7,119 nt of DNA from Phycisphaerae bacterium (GTDB lineage Bacteria > Planctomycetota > Phycisphaerae > Sedimentisphaerales > UBA12454), in the NCBI GenBank assembly GCA_028712345.1, contig JAQTQF010000092.1, positions 1-7,119 of the forward strand. The letters are read 5' to 3'. Below the pieces are notes generated by a model that was not told the DNA's origin, ran no database searches, and worked only from the letters and a program-made list of their open reading frames with translations. Position numbers and translations under genes: made by a program. Below are positions 1-6,332 of the stretch, piece by piece; position 1 is the first letter of the stretch, and every line of letters starts with the position of its first letter.

Positions 1-2
1 AG

Positions 3-959
3 CCTTTCTATACCGATATGAGAAGTCTATTTGGTGAGTACCAGTGGCGTATGTCTGATACCTGGACTATGTTTCTTGGCGGACGCTATGACTGGCATAA
101 TTATCTGCCTGATCATATGTTCTCTCCGCGTGCGGCTCTGGTGTGGACTCCCAATGAAAAAGATACTATTAAGATGATGTGGACAAAGTCTAACCGCGTC
201 GGCAACGATTCCACATTGCGAGAAGGTTATCTTCTGAACCAGGCGGATTCTTCTGTATCTGACCATACTGATGTTGAAACTATTGAAACTTACGAACTCC
301 GTTACGAACGGCAGCACACCAAGAGACTCTGGTTGGCGAGTTCTTTGTTTTACAATATTCATAATCCTGTGGGCTGGAGCGGCAGTACGACCACTAAAGA
401 GGCTATATTGGGTGAGATGCGAAGTATAGGTTTTGAGCTTGAAGCTGCCTATCATACGGATCGCCTGCGAGTTATCTTTTCACACGGTTATACAAAACTG
501 GTTGGTTACTCACAGGGGAAAACTGTTCAGTGGACGGCTCTCACTGCTGCGGGACAGGAGTACGGTATGGATTTTGCCGGATGGGACAATCATGTCAGTA
601 AGCTGCGAGTTGAGTATGACCTTACTGAAAAATGGAGCGTCGACGGCTCGTTGCAGGTTTTATGGGGTTCGCCTGGAAAGTCAGATTTTGTTGATTGGCG
701 AAGAGAAGTTCTGGGACTGCAGGACGACCATATTTACAGGGGGGGCATTTTCCTGAATCTTGGTTTGCAATGCAAGGCTAACGAAAATCTTCTCGTGAGA
801 TTTGATGCCTACAATGTCCTTGGTTTTATCGACAAGGATTACAACGCATATAAGGTGCTCAGTGATGGTGATACTGCCGCAAACGGCGGGACTCTCCAGC
901 AACAGGAATATATTACAGCGTCGCCGGCATTTGGCGTCTCTGCAACCTATAAATTCTGA
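3..959 (+). CDS. TonB-dependent outer-membrane receptor, C-terminal beta-barrel (5' end outside window)
   Basis: The frame is open to the left edge (first full codon at 3), so the ATG at 18 is an internal methionine and not a start. About 318 residues are visible. They alternate polar and aromatic residues in the way of amphipathic transmembrane strands, with repeated strand-turn patterns such as FLGGRYDWH, SPRAALVWTPNEKDTIK and ETYELRYERQ. The protein ends in ATYKF; a C-terminal phenylalanine on the last strand is the usual BAM recognition signal of outer-membrane barrels. The segment matches the C-terminal half of TonB-dependent receptors, which import siderophores, cobalamin, glycans or other ligands using TonB-ExbBD energy. 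The plug domain, TonB box and any N-terminal signalling domain lie upstream of the window, so the substrate cannot be named. It is separated from the signalling genes by a terminator but lies on the same strand, so its ligand could be related to the signal sensed downstream (inference only). Confidence 0.88.
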   Translation, partial: PFYTDMRSLFGEYQWRMSDTWTMFLGGRYDWHNYLPDHMFSPRAALVWTPNEKDTIKMMWTKSNRVGNDSTLREGYLLNQADSSVSDHTDVETIETYELRYERQHTKRLWLASSLFYNIHNPVGWSGSTTTKEAILGEMRSIGFELEAAYHTDRLRVIFSHGYTKLVGYSQGKTVQWTALTAAGQEYGMDFAGWDNHVSKLRVEYDLTEKWSVDGSLQVLWGSPGKSDFVDWRREVLGLQDDHIYRGGIFLNLGLQCKANENLLVRFDAYNVLGFIDKDYNAYKVLSDGDTAANGGTLQQQEYITASPAFGVSATYKF

Positions 960-1007
960 TAGTGGAATCTGTCGATATTAGTTGCCGGCAGTATTTATAA
1001 TTACAAC

Positions 1008-1052
1008 AGCGACCGATGATATTTATTTGAGCCAATATCGGTCGCTTTTTTT
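1008..1052 (+). terminator. Rho-independent terminator after the TonB-dependent receptor gene
   Basis: A perfect 10-bp inverted repeat (AGCGACCGAT at 1008-1017, ATCGGTCGCT at 1037-1046) encloses a loop of about 19 nt, and the right arm runs into an uninterrupted T tract (1046-1052). A GC-rich stem followed by seven T residues is the classic intrinsic terminator form. It lies about 50 nt after the receptor stop codon and should separate receptor transcription from the yfiR-kinase operon. Confidence 0.88.
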
Positions 1053-1076
1053 GTGCCCTCTCTGCATTTCCACTGG

Positions 1077-1105
1077 TTATGAGTTTAGGTTAAACGACCT
1101 ATAAT
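1077..1105 (+). promoter_or_regulatory. Candidate sigma70-type promoter for the yfiR-kinase operon
   Basis: A perfect TATAAT hexamer at 1100-1105 is preceded, 17 nt upstream, by a weak -35 candidate TTATGA at 1077-1082 (3 of 6 consensus positions). A 5-bp inverted repeat, TAGGT (1086-1090) and ACCTA (1097-1101), sits in the spacer and touches the -10 box, so it could be an operator. The element lies between the receptor terminator and the first gene of the signalling cluster, where a promoter is expected. A start point near 1112 would leave a leader of about 125 nt before the ATG at 1239. Confidence 0.5.
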
Positions 1106-1238
1106 GTTTGTGTTATATAAATTTTTGTGGTTTTTTTGAGTTAAAGCTTCATTTCCGTGAATTACCTGCCTGATTATGCCGATTTTAAATACAAAGGTGG
1201 CACCAGTATATGCTGAAGGTGTTAGCCTGAAATTGTTA

Positions 1239-1838
1239 ATGAAAATAAGAATTTATATTTTGATGGTTGCAATGTTGGTCTTGCTTGCAGGGACAGGGAC
1301 GCAAGTGCAGGCTGATTCTGCGGCCAGTAAGGAATATCAGGTTAAGGCGGCGTTTTTATATAACTTTATTATGTTTGTCGAGTGGCCGCATGGGAAAATA
1401 ACAGATGGCAATGAGCCTTTGATAATAGGTATTATTGGTAAGGATCCCTTTGAAGGGGCTTTTGAGCCTATCAAGGATAAGCTGATTAATGGCAGAAAAG
1501 TTGTTATCAAACGGTTTGAAGGTCTCGAAAAACTGAGGAAATCTGAAGCCGAGATGAATCGGGCGATTGAGGAAGTCAGAAAAAGCCAATTGTTGTTTAT
1601 TTGTCGTTCAGAGGAAAAGGTAATTGCACAAATTGTGGATCTCATTAAGGGAGCTAATGTACTGACGATTGGCGATATGCCGAAGTTTCTTGAATCCGGC
1701 GGCGGGATTATAAATTTTGTTATGGAAGAAGAGAAGGTCAGATTTGAAATTAATGGAGTTGCTGCCGAGGCAGCTGGACTTAAGATCAGATCTCAGCTTT
1801 TAAGACTGGCTAAAAGAGTAATAGAGGCAAAAAAATAG
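1239..1838 (+). CDS. YfiR-family (DUF4154) periplasmic protein
   Basis: From the ATG at 1239 this gives 199 residues. I prefer it to the in-frame ATG at 1176 because it places a normal signal peptide at the N-terminus: MKIR, a hydrophobic core (residues 5-18) and a VQA-like cleavage site after residue 25. No strong ribosome site is visible for either start. The mature protein opens with the family signature EYQVKAAFLYNFIMFVEWP, and its end shows the matching C-terminal signature: VLTIGDMPKFLESGGGIINF, then VRFEINGVAAEAAGLKI and LLRLAKRV. The length suits the family. Pseudomonas YfiR is a periplasmic repressor of the membrane diguanylate cyclase YfiN. Here the partner is most likely the membrane kinase encoded 4 nt downstream, with which it is probably co-transcribed and translationally coupled. 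Only one cysteine (in LFICR) is seen in the mature protein, so an intramolecular disulfide is unlikely. The family call is firm; the role as a kinase regulator is inferred. Confidence 0.87.
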   Translation: MKIRIYILMVAMLVLLAGTGTQVQADSAASKEYQVKAAFLYNFIMFVEWPHGKITDGNEPLIIGIIGKDPFEGAFEPIKDKLINGRKVVIKRFEGLEKLRKSEAEMNRAIEEVRKSQLLFICRSEEKVIAQIVDLIKGANVLTIGDMPKFLESGGGIINFVMEEEKVRFEINGVAAEAAGLKIRSQLLRLAKRVIEAKK

Positions 1839-1842
1839 TTAT

Positions 1843-3426
1843 ATGATTATTTTACGAAATATGGCGATTAAGTACAAATTGATGACAATTATCATGTTGT
1901 CATGCACTATCGGTCTGATACTGGCAGGTGGAGCCTTTATTGGATGGGAGCAGCGCGTATTTCGCACAAGTATGACGCAAAACCTTTCAACGCAGGCAAA
2001 GATGATAGCTGACAACTGTAAAGCGTCTCTGGCATTTCAGGATACTCAGGACGCTGAGAAAATATTGCAGGCGCTTCATGTAGATTCTTCGATTACAATT
2101 GGCTGTGTTTACACCAGCAATGAAGAGCTTTTTGCTGCCTATTATCGCGACTATCCGGAGGTTAAGCTCCAATTGACAAATCTCAGGAGACAGGGTTTTG
2201 ACTTTAAGGCAGGCTCCTTGACGGTTTCCAGTCCCATTATACTTGATAAGGAAATTATCGGTGCGGTTTTTCTGCGATCGGATCTGACTCCCATGTACAC
2301 GATGCTGAAACGAAGCAGCCAGATAATTATAGCTGTGTTATTTATTTCGCTGCTGGCGGCTTTCCTGGTTTCGTCGAAACTCCAGACAGTTATTTCTCGA
2401 CCGATTTTAAATCTGGCACAGCTGGCAAAAACTGTTTCGGAAAGGAAAGATTATACTACTCGAGCTTTAAAGCAGAGTAATGATGAAGTGGGGTTGCTTA
2501 TCGATGCGTTCAATGAAATGCTTGGGCAAATCCAGAAACGCGACTCAGAGTTATTTGACGCCAAAGAAGGACTGGCCAGGAAGGTTGATGAACGAACGGC
2601 GGAATTAAGCAAAACCAATGAACAAATGACTGTGGAAATAGCCGAGCGAAAACAGGCTGAATTGAAGCAGCAAAGCCTGAATGCAGAACTTGAAGAGGCC
2701 AATAATGAATTGAAGAACTTTGTTTATATTGCCTCGCACGATATGAGAGAGCCGCTGAGAAAAATCACCTCTTTCGGCACAATGCTTGAAAAATCACTTT
2801 CGGGCAAACTTGTTGATGATGATGCGGAGAATCTTCGTTTTATGGTAGATGGTGCAACGCGAATGACCAAGATGATTGAAGGTCTGCTTGTATATTCAAG
2901 GGTCAGCACCAAGGCTAACCCTGCAGAGATAGTTGACCTGAATGAAATAGTCCAGCAGCTTCAGCAGCTTGAACTTTCCATTGTGCTTGAAGAAAAACAG
3001 GCAACGATAGAAGTGCCAAAACCGCTGCCAAATGTCGAAGTTGACCCTGTTCAAATTCGCCAGCTTATGCAGAACTTCATCGCCAACGGTATAAAATATC
3101 AGGCTAAGGGCAATCTGCCTCGTATAACAATAACCAGTAAACCTGCCGCCGATGGTATGATAAGAGTAGAGGTAACGGACAACGGAATCGGTATCGCCCC
3201 TGAGAATCAGGGGTCGGTATTTGCGATGTTTAAACGACTGCACTCAAGAAACGAATATGAAGGCACGGGTATCGGTCTTGCGGTCTGCAAGAAAATTGTT
3301 GAACGGCATGGAGGAAAAGTAGGGATTGAATCAGAACCAGGCAAAGGTGCTACATTCTGGTTTACGGTACCTGCTGTCAGCAGCAAGCCAACGGCAGTTG
3401 ATAAGGAAGTTGAGAGTTCTGTTTAG
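1843..3426 (+). CDS. Membrane sensor histidine kinase: CHASE8-like sensor, HAMP, Cph1-type HisKA, HATPase
   Basis: The product has 527 residues. It begins 4 nt after the yfiR stop; the N-terminus ILRNMAIKYKL resembles other kinases and cyclases with this sensor, which supports the ATG at 1843 over that at 1861. Domains in order: TM1 (about 13-34); extracytoplasmic domain (about 37-150) with the CHASE8-like pattern NLSTQAKMIADNCKASLAFQ; TM2 (about 160-177); HAMP (about 178-234, including RPI and NDEVGLLIDAFNEML); a charged coiled coil (235-290); HisKA with phospho-acceptor His299 in ASHDMREPLRKI; and a HATPase with N box (N411, N415), G1 box DNGIG (446-450), F box (459-467) and G2 box GTGIGLA (474-480). 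All catalytic motifs are intact. The H-box context matches phytochrome Cph1-like kinases, which typically phosphorylate Rcp1-type regulators, and two of these follow. It has no PAS, GAF or receiver domain. It probably senses an envelope signal under control of the YfiR-like protein (inference). Confidence 0.92.
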   Translation: MIILRNMAIKYKLMTIIMLSCTIGLILAGGAFIGWEQRVFRTSMTQNLSTQAKMIADNCKASLAFQDTQDAEKILQALHVDSSITIGCVYTSNEELFAAYYRDYPEVKLQLTNLRRQGFDFKAGSLTVSSPIILDKEIIGAVFLRSDLTPMYTMLKRSSQIIIAVLFISLLAAFLVSSKLQTVISRPILNLAQLAKTVSERKDYTTRALKQSNDEVGLLIDAFNEMLGQIQKRDSELFDAKEGLARKVDERTAELSKTNEQMTVEIAERKQAELKQQSLNAELEEANNELKNFVYIASHDMREPLRKITSFGTMLEKSLSGKLVDDDAENLRFMVDGATRMTKMIEGLLVYSRVSTKANPAEIVDLNEIVQQLQQLELSIVLEEKQATIEVPKPLPNVEVDPVQIRQLMQNFIANGIKYQAKGNLPRITITSKPAADGMIRVEVTDNGIGIAPENQGSVFAMFKRLHSRNEYEGTGIGLAVCKKIVERHGGKVGIESEPGKGATFWFTVPAVSSKPTAVDKEVESSV

Positions 3427-3468
3427 TAATTTAAGTCTTATAAGAAAAAAGCCAAAAAATAAAATATG

Positions 3469-3493
3469 GTTTATTATGTAATAAACGGTTTTT
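3469..3493 (+). terminator. AT-rich inverted repeat with T tract, possible weak terminator or operator
   Basis: GTTTATTA (3469-3476) and TAATAAAC (3479-3486) are perfect inverted repeats separated by 2 nt. They are followed by GG and five T residues (3489-3493). It lies 43 nt after the kinase stop codon. The stem is almost wholly A/T, so it would be a weak terminator, and the near-perfect symmetry could equally be a protein-binding site. Confidence 0.35.
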
Positions 3494-3506
3494 ATCAGAC
3501 TATAAA

Positions 3507-3537
3507 GGAATTAATTTAGTAATTGATTACTAATTCC
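3507..3537 (+). repeat. Nested inverted repeat (hairpin or operator) in the leader region
   Basis: An inner hairpin TAGTAA (3517-3522), loop TTGA, TTACTA (3527-3532) lies inside an outer pair GGAATTA (3507-3513) and TAATTCC (3531-3537). The outer and inner arms share bases on the right side, so the two pairings are partly alternative. No T tract follows, which argues against an intrinsic terminator. A regulator-binding site or an RNA switch element are both possible; no family is recognised. Confidence 0.4.
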
Positions 3538-3665
3538 GATTTATCATAGAGACAGTAGTGTGTTCTTTTAAAGCTGCATAAGAAAAGTTAATAGTTTCTG
3601 CCGTATTATAGGTATGGCAGATAAAAAATGTATCCGAGCCCCTGACAAGGGTCCAGATAGATTTA

Positions 3666-3692
3666 CGGTATCGGTATAAATGGCCGATAACG
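3666..3692 (+). repeat. Imperfect inverted repeat in the leader of the first response regulator
   Basis: TATCGG (3669-3674) and CCGATA (3684-3689) form a 6-bp stem with a 9-nt loop. The stem extends by two more pairs beyond one mismatch (CG at 3666-3667 with CG at 3691-3692). It covers the upstream in-frame ATG at 3680 and ends about 40 nt before the ribosome site at 3731. It would fold in the 5' leader of the regulator mRNA; a role is only a suggestion. Confidence 0.3.
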
Positions 3693-3730
3693 GAAGGACT
3701 AACTCACAGCCAGAAAGCGTAAAAAATAGC

Positions 3731-3737
3731 AAGGGGG
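3731..3737 (+). promoter_or_regulatory. Ribosome binding site that fixes the first regulator's start
   Basis: AAGGGGG at 3731-3737 lies 5 nt before the ATG at 3743. This purine-rich site is the reason for choosing 3743 over the in-frame ATG at 3680, which has no such site and would add 21 low-complexity residues before the receiver fold. Confidence 0.7.
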
Positions 3738-3742
3738 CTAAT

Positions 3743-4186
3743 ATGGCAAATGAGAAAAAACAAATAAGTATTCTCCTGGTTGAGGACGATCCGGGAGACC
3801 AGAAACTGATTAAGACGGCTATCTTGTGCCGGGACCACGAACTTGGTCTGAACATTGCTTCGAGCGGTGAGTCAGCCCTTGCTTATCTGGCCAAGACCAA
3901 AACCGAGCCGGAACAGCACTCAAGACCGAATCTGATATTGCTTGACCTGAATATGCCGGGTATGGGAGGAAAAGAATTTCTTAGAAAAATCAAGGTGGAC
4001 GACGATTTTTGTTCTATTCCGGTAGTAGTTGTAACAACATCCGATTCTGAAACAGACATACAGGAATGTTACGCACTGCATGCGGCGGGTTATATACAGA
4101 AATCTGCGATGCCCGATGAGTTTAGCCAGGTGCTTGAAAAACTGACTCGTTACTGGTTTTCAGTTTCGGCTATACTTCAAGAGTAA
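3743..4186 (+). CDS. Rcp1-type single-domain response regulator, first of a tandem pair
   Basis: The product has 147 residues and consists of one receiver (REC) domain with no output domain. Visible features: the acidic pair D15-D16 in LVEDDPGDQKLIK, phospho-acceptor D68 in LILLDLN, switch threonines T98-T99 in VVVVTTSDS, and the conserved lysine K120 in GYIQK. The DDPGDQ and DLNMPGMGG motifs and the closing RYWF segment are typical of the Rcp1 family, which accepts phosphate from Cph1-type kinases. The likely donor is the kinase encoded upstream (inference). An oddity is that the lysine is followed by Ser-Ala in place of the usual proline (KP), which the second copy keeps. This could alter the loop at the phosphorylation site. 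With no DNA-binding domain, it should act by protein contact or as a phosphate shuttle or sink. Confidence 0.9.
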   Translation: MANEKKQISILLVEDDPGDQKLIKTAILCRDHELGLNIASSGESALAYLAKTKTEPEQHSRPNLILLDLNMPGMGGKEFLRKIKVDDDFCSIPVVVVTTSDSETDIQECYALHAAGYIQKSAMPDEFSQVLEKLTRYWFSVSAILQE

Positions 4187-4220
4187 GTGAAGAAGAACGG
4201 TAAATTATAAATAATAACAC

Positions 4221-4225
4221 AGGAG
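4221..4225 (+). promoter_or_regulatory. Ribosome binding site for the second regulator
   Basis: AGGAG lies 6 nt before the ATG at 4232, in a 45-nt gap after the first regulator's stop. The short gap without a terminator-like element suggests that the two regulators share one transcript. Confidence 0.7.
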
Positions 4226-4231
4226 TCTAAA

Positions 4232-4708
4232 ATGGACACTTACAAAACAGTAACAGTAATGCTGGTCGAGGATGATCCCGGAGACCAGAAATTGATAAAA
4301 ATGTCGCTCAGGGAGCAAAGAATCGCCAATGCTCCTATCGTTGCCCAGAGCGCCGAAGAGGCGGTTGAATACCTTAATGCGAATATTTTGGGCGACAAGC
4401 AGCAGCATTTGCCGGATTTGATACTGCTCGACTTGAATATGCCTGGTATGGGCGGCAAAGAATTTCTCAGGCAGATAAAGTCGGTTCCTCAACTTGCATC
4501 TATACCGGTCGTAATATTAACGACAAGCGATTCGGACAAAGACATCCTCGAAAGTTTTAAACTTCAGGCAGCAGGGTATATCAAAAAGCCTGTAAGTATT
4601 ACGGATTTCCAGGAAGTTATGCGGACTTTAACAGATTATTGGTTCACAATTTGCAGGCGAATAACACATGAGTCAGACAGACAGACAAGTGAATGTCTTA
4701 ATAGTTGA
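4232..4708 (+). CDS. Rcp1-type single-domain response regulator, second of a tandem pair
   Basis: The product has 158 residues: one receiver domain plus a short C-terminal tail. Key residues are D14-D15, phospho-acceptor D67, T97-T98, and K119-P120 in GYIKKP, all canonical. It shares with the neighbour the identical blocks LVEDDPGDQKLIK and LILLDLNMPGMGGKEFLR, and the order of all motifs, so the two are tandem paralogues. Other parts differ strongly, and even the identical blocks use different codons (6 of 13 in the first block), so the duplication is not recent. The receiver fold should end near the YWF at 136-138; the remaining 20 residues are polar, and most of the tail is encoded in the 41-nt overlap with the hybrid kinase gene. 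Likely role: receiver for the Cph1-type kinase, passing the signal by protein contact or relay to the hybrid kinase (inference). Confidence 0.91.
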   Translation: MDTYKTVTVMLVEDDPGDQKLIKMSLREQRIANAPIVAQSAEEAVEYLNANILGDKQQHLPDLILLDLNMPGMGGKEFLRQIKSVPQLASIPVVILTTSDSDKDILESFKLQAAGYIKKPVSITDFQEVMRTLTDYWFTICRRITHESDRQTSECLNS

Positions 4709-6332
4709 TGATGATGAGCTGGATCGCAAGCTCGTAAAACTGGTTCTGATTAAAGCTGCGGCACAGATACGATTCAATATTGAGACTGCTCAGAATATGA
4801 GCGAAGCACTCGCAAAGCTGGCAGAGGCCAGCTTTAGTATTGTGTTACTTGATCTTAATCTACCGGACAGCAGGGGTACGGAGACCGTGAAGAAGGTTTT
4901 CGAAATTGCTCCGGATGTGCCTATTGTGGTATTGACAGGGCTTGACGATGAGGATGCCGGTCTTGATGCGATTAGAAGCGGTGCAGAGGATTATCTTGTA
5001 AAAGGCGATAGTCTCGAATATACGCTGGTGAGAACTATCAGATATGCAATCGAGCGAAAAAGAACCGAGTCCAGTATTTTGGAGGCTAAACAGGATCTGG
5101 AGAAGATTAATGCCAGATTATTAAAGGCAACAAAGACAGCACAGGAAATGGCTGCCGAGGCGGAAAGAGCCAATGCGGCTAAAAGCGAATTTTTGGCTAA
5201 TATGAGCCATGAAATAAGAACTCCAATGAATGCAATTATCGGCTTCAGTGAGGTGCTTGAGGAAGAGACGCTTACCGAACAGCAGAAGCAATATATAAAA
5301 TTGATACTTGACAGCAGCAGGCATCTCCTTGGACTGGTTAATGATATTCTTGACTTTTCTAAGATTGAGGCAGGACAAATGAATACCGAATCAATTGAGT
5401 GTGATGTCAGGGCGCTTCTGGAAAATGTTGAGTCTTTGATAAAACCTTCAGTTGAAAAGAAAAATCTCCAATTGAAGATAGAATGTTCCGACGATGTGCC
5501 TATTGTGATAATGACAGACCCTGCAAGACTGAGACAATGTCTTATTAATCTCTTGAGCAATAGCGTAAAATTTACCGAACAGGGTTATGTTAAGATTTTT
5601 GCTCATAAAGTATCAAAAGATAATAATCCATTTGTGGAGTTTGCGGTATCCGATACAGGAATAGGAATACCCGCAGAAAAGCTCGGGACTATTTTTGATT
5701 CGTTCACTCAGGCCGACGGCAGCACTACCCGCAAATACGGCGGAACGGGGCTTGGTCTTACCATTACAAAACAGCTTGCCGAACTTATGGGAGGTAATGT
5801 GACTACCGAGAGCCAGGTTGGGCATGGTTCGACCTTCAAATTTCTTGTCCCAGCGACTATTCCTCAGGAACAATCTCTGGAAAGCGGCCTATCCGAAAAT
5901 ACCGGTGAGACTGAGCAGGAAACCGAAGATAAACAGGGAAGTTTGCAGGCGGAATTTTCTGGCAGAGTACTGGTTGCCGAGGATGGAATGGCAAATCAGG
6001 TATTGATAAAACTTTTACTTGAAAAACTTGGTTTCGTCGTGACGGTTGCTAAAGATGGGCTGGAAGCAATAGATGCGGTTAAAAATCAGCACTTTGAAAT
6101 AATATTTATGGATATGCAAATGCCCAATTTGAATGGGTATGAGACTACAAAAAGACTTAGATCGCTCGGTATCAATACTCCGATAATTGCTATGACGGCC
6201 AATACTGCTGCCGAAGACGAAAAACAGTGTGTGGCTGCCGGATGTGATAATTTTGTACCGAAGCCAATTGACAAGGCGCTTCTTCTCAAAGTGATAAGAG
6301 AATATATGGGAGTATCTTCAAATGTAAAGTAG
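4668..6332 (+). CDS. Soluble hybrid histidine kinase, REC-HisKA-HATPase-REC
   Basis: The product has 554 residues and no signal peptide or membrane segment. Domains in order: N-terminal receiver (about 8-128; D15-D16, phospho-acceptor D62 in LLDLNLPDSRG, T90, K112); a coiled coil (about 128-175); HisKA with phospho-acceptor His181 in NMSHEIRTPMNAI; HATPase with N box (N294, N298), G1 box DTGIG (329-333), F box (343-346) and G2 box GGTGLGL (358-364); a Glu/Gln-rich linker (about 398-430); and a C-terminal receiver (about 432-548; E438-D439, phospho-acceptor D482 in FMDMQMPNLNG, T510, K532-P533). Every catalytic residue expected is present. The start overlaps the preceding regulator by 41 nt; only a weak AGG (4655-4657) precedes the ATG, so translational coupling is likely. 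A later in-frame GTG (4689) is possible but would trim the first strand. The N-terminal receiver may be the input from the upstream kinase, and the C-terminal one the usual relay stage; the HPt partner is not in the window. Confidence 0.93.
   Translation: MSQTDRQVNVLIVDDDELDRKLVKLVLIKAAAQIRFNIETAQNMSEALAKLAEASFSIVLLDLNLPDSRGTETVKKVFEIAPDVPIVVLTGLDDEDAGLDAIRSGAEDYLVKGDSLEYTLVRTIRYAIERKRTESSILEAKQDLEKINARLLKATKTAQEMAAEAERANAAKSEFLANMSHEIRTPMNAIIGFSEVLEEETLTEQQKQYIKLILDSSRHLLGLVNDILDFSKIEAGQMNTESIECDVRALLENVESLIKPSVEKKNLQLKIECSDDVPIVIMTDPARLRQCLINLLSNSVKFTEQGYVKIFAHKVSKDNNPFVEFAVSDTGIGIPAEKLGTIFDSFTQADGSTTRKYGGTGLGLTITKQLAELMGGNVTTESQVGHGSTFKFLVPATIPQEQSLESGLSENTGETEQETEDKQGSLQAEFSGRVLVAEDGMANQVLIKLLLEKLGFVVTVAKDGLEAIDAVKNQHFEIIFMDMQMPNLNGYETTKRLRSLGINTPIIAMTANTAAEDEKQCVAAGCDNFVPKPIDKALLLKVIREYMGVSSNVK

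Larger units (their letters stand above)
3427..3742 (+). other. 316-nt AT-rich gap with inverted repeats between the kinase and first response regulator
   Basis: No convincing gene is seen here. The stretch holds three inverted repeats, listed separately (3469-3493, 3507-3537, 3666-3692), and a small CCCT-GACA-AGGG hairpin at 3640-3651. The last 12 nt carry the ribosome site of the next gene. Reading frames exist (ATG at 3614 for 21 codons; ATG at 3680 in frame with the regulator), but neither has a convincing ribosome site. The length and structure suggest an internal promoter, attenuator or RNA-processing region that lets the response regulators be expressed separately from the membrane kinase. 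I found no clear -35/-10 pair. Confidence 0.5.

Noticed and set aside
1176..1238. An upstream start for the YfiR-like protein at 1176
   Set aside because: It would put 21 residues before a standard signal peptide, with no ribosome site; the start at 1239 gives a normal exported protein.
3614..3679. A 21-codon reading frame (starting MADKKC) that ends directly before the in-frame ATG at 3680, as a possible leader peptide
   Set aside because: There is no proper ribosome site (a TAGG lies only 2 nt from the ATG), the composition is ordinary, and nothing beyond the frame supports translation.
3680..3742. A 21-residue N-terminal extension of the first response regulator from the ATG at 3680
   Set aside because: The extension is polar and unlike receiver N-termini, and a strong AAGGGGG site stands 5 nt before the ATG at 3743.
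3427..3742. A cyclic-di-GMP riboswitch in the leader, suggested by the YfiR context
   Set aside because: I could not find the conserved GEMM core or its tetraloop-receptor arrangement; the stems seen are AT-rich and unlike it.
4991..5560. A 189-codon open frame on the reverse strand inside the hybrid kinase gene
   Set aside because: It lies opposite intact HisKA and HATPase motifs, and its translation is Ser/Leu/Ile-rich with no recognisable domain, so it is a shadow of the kinase gene.
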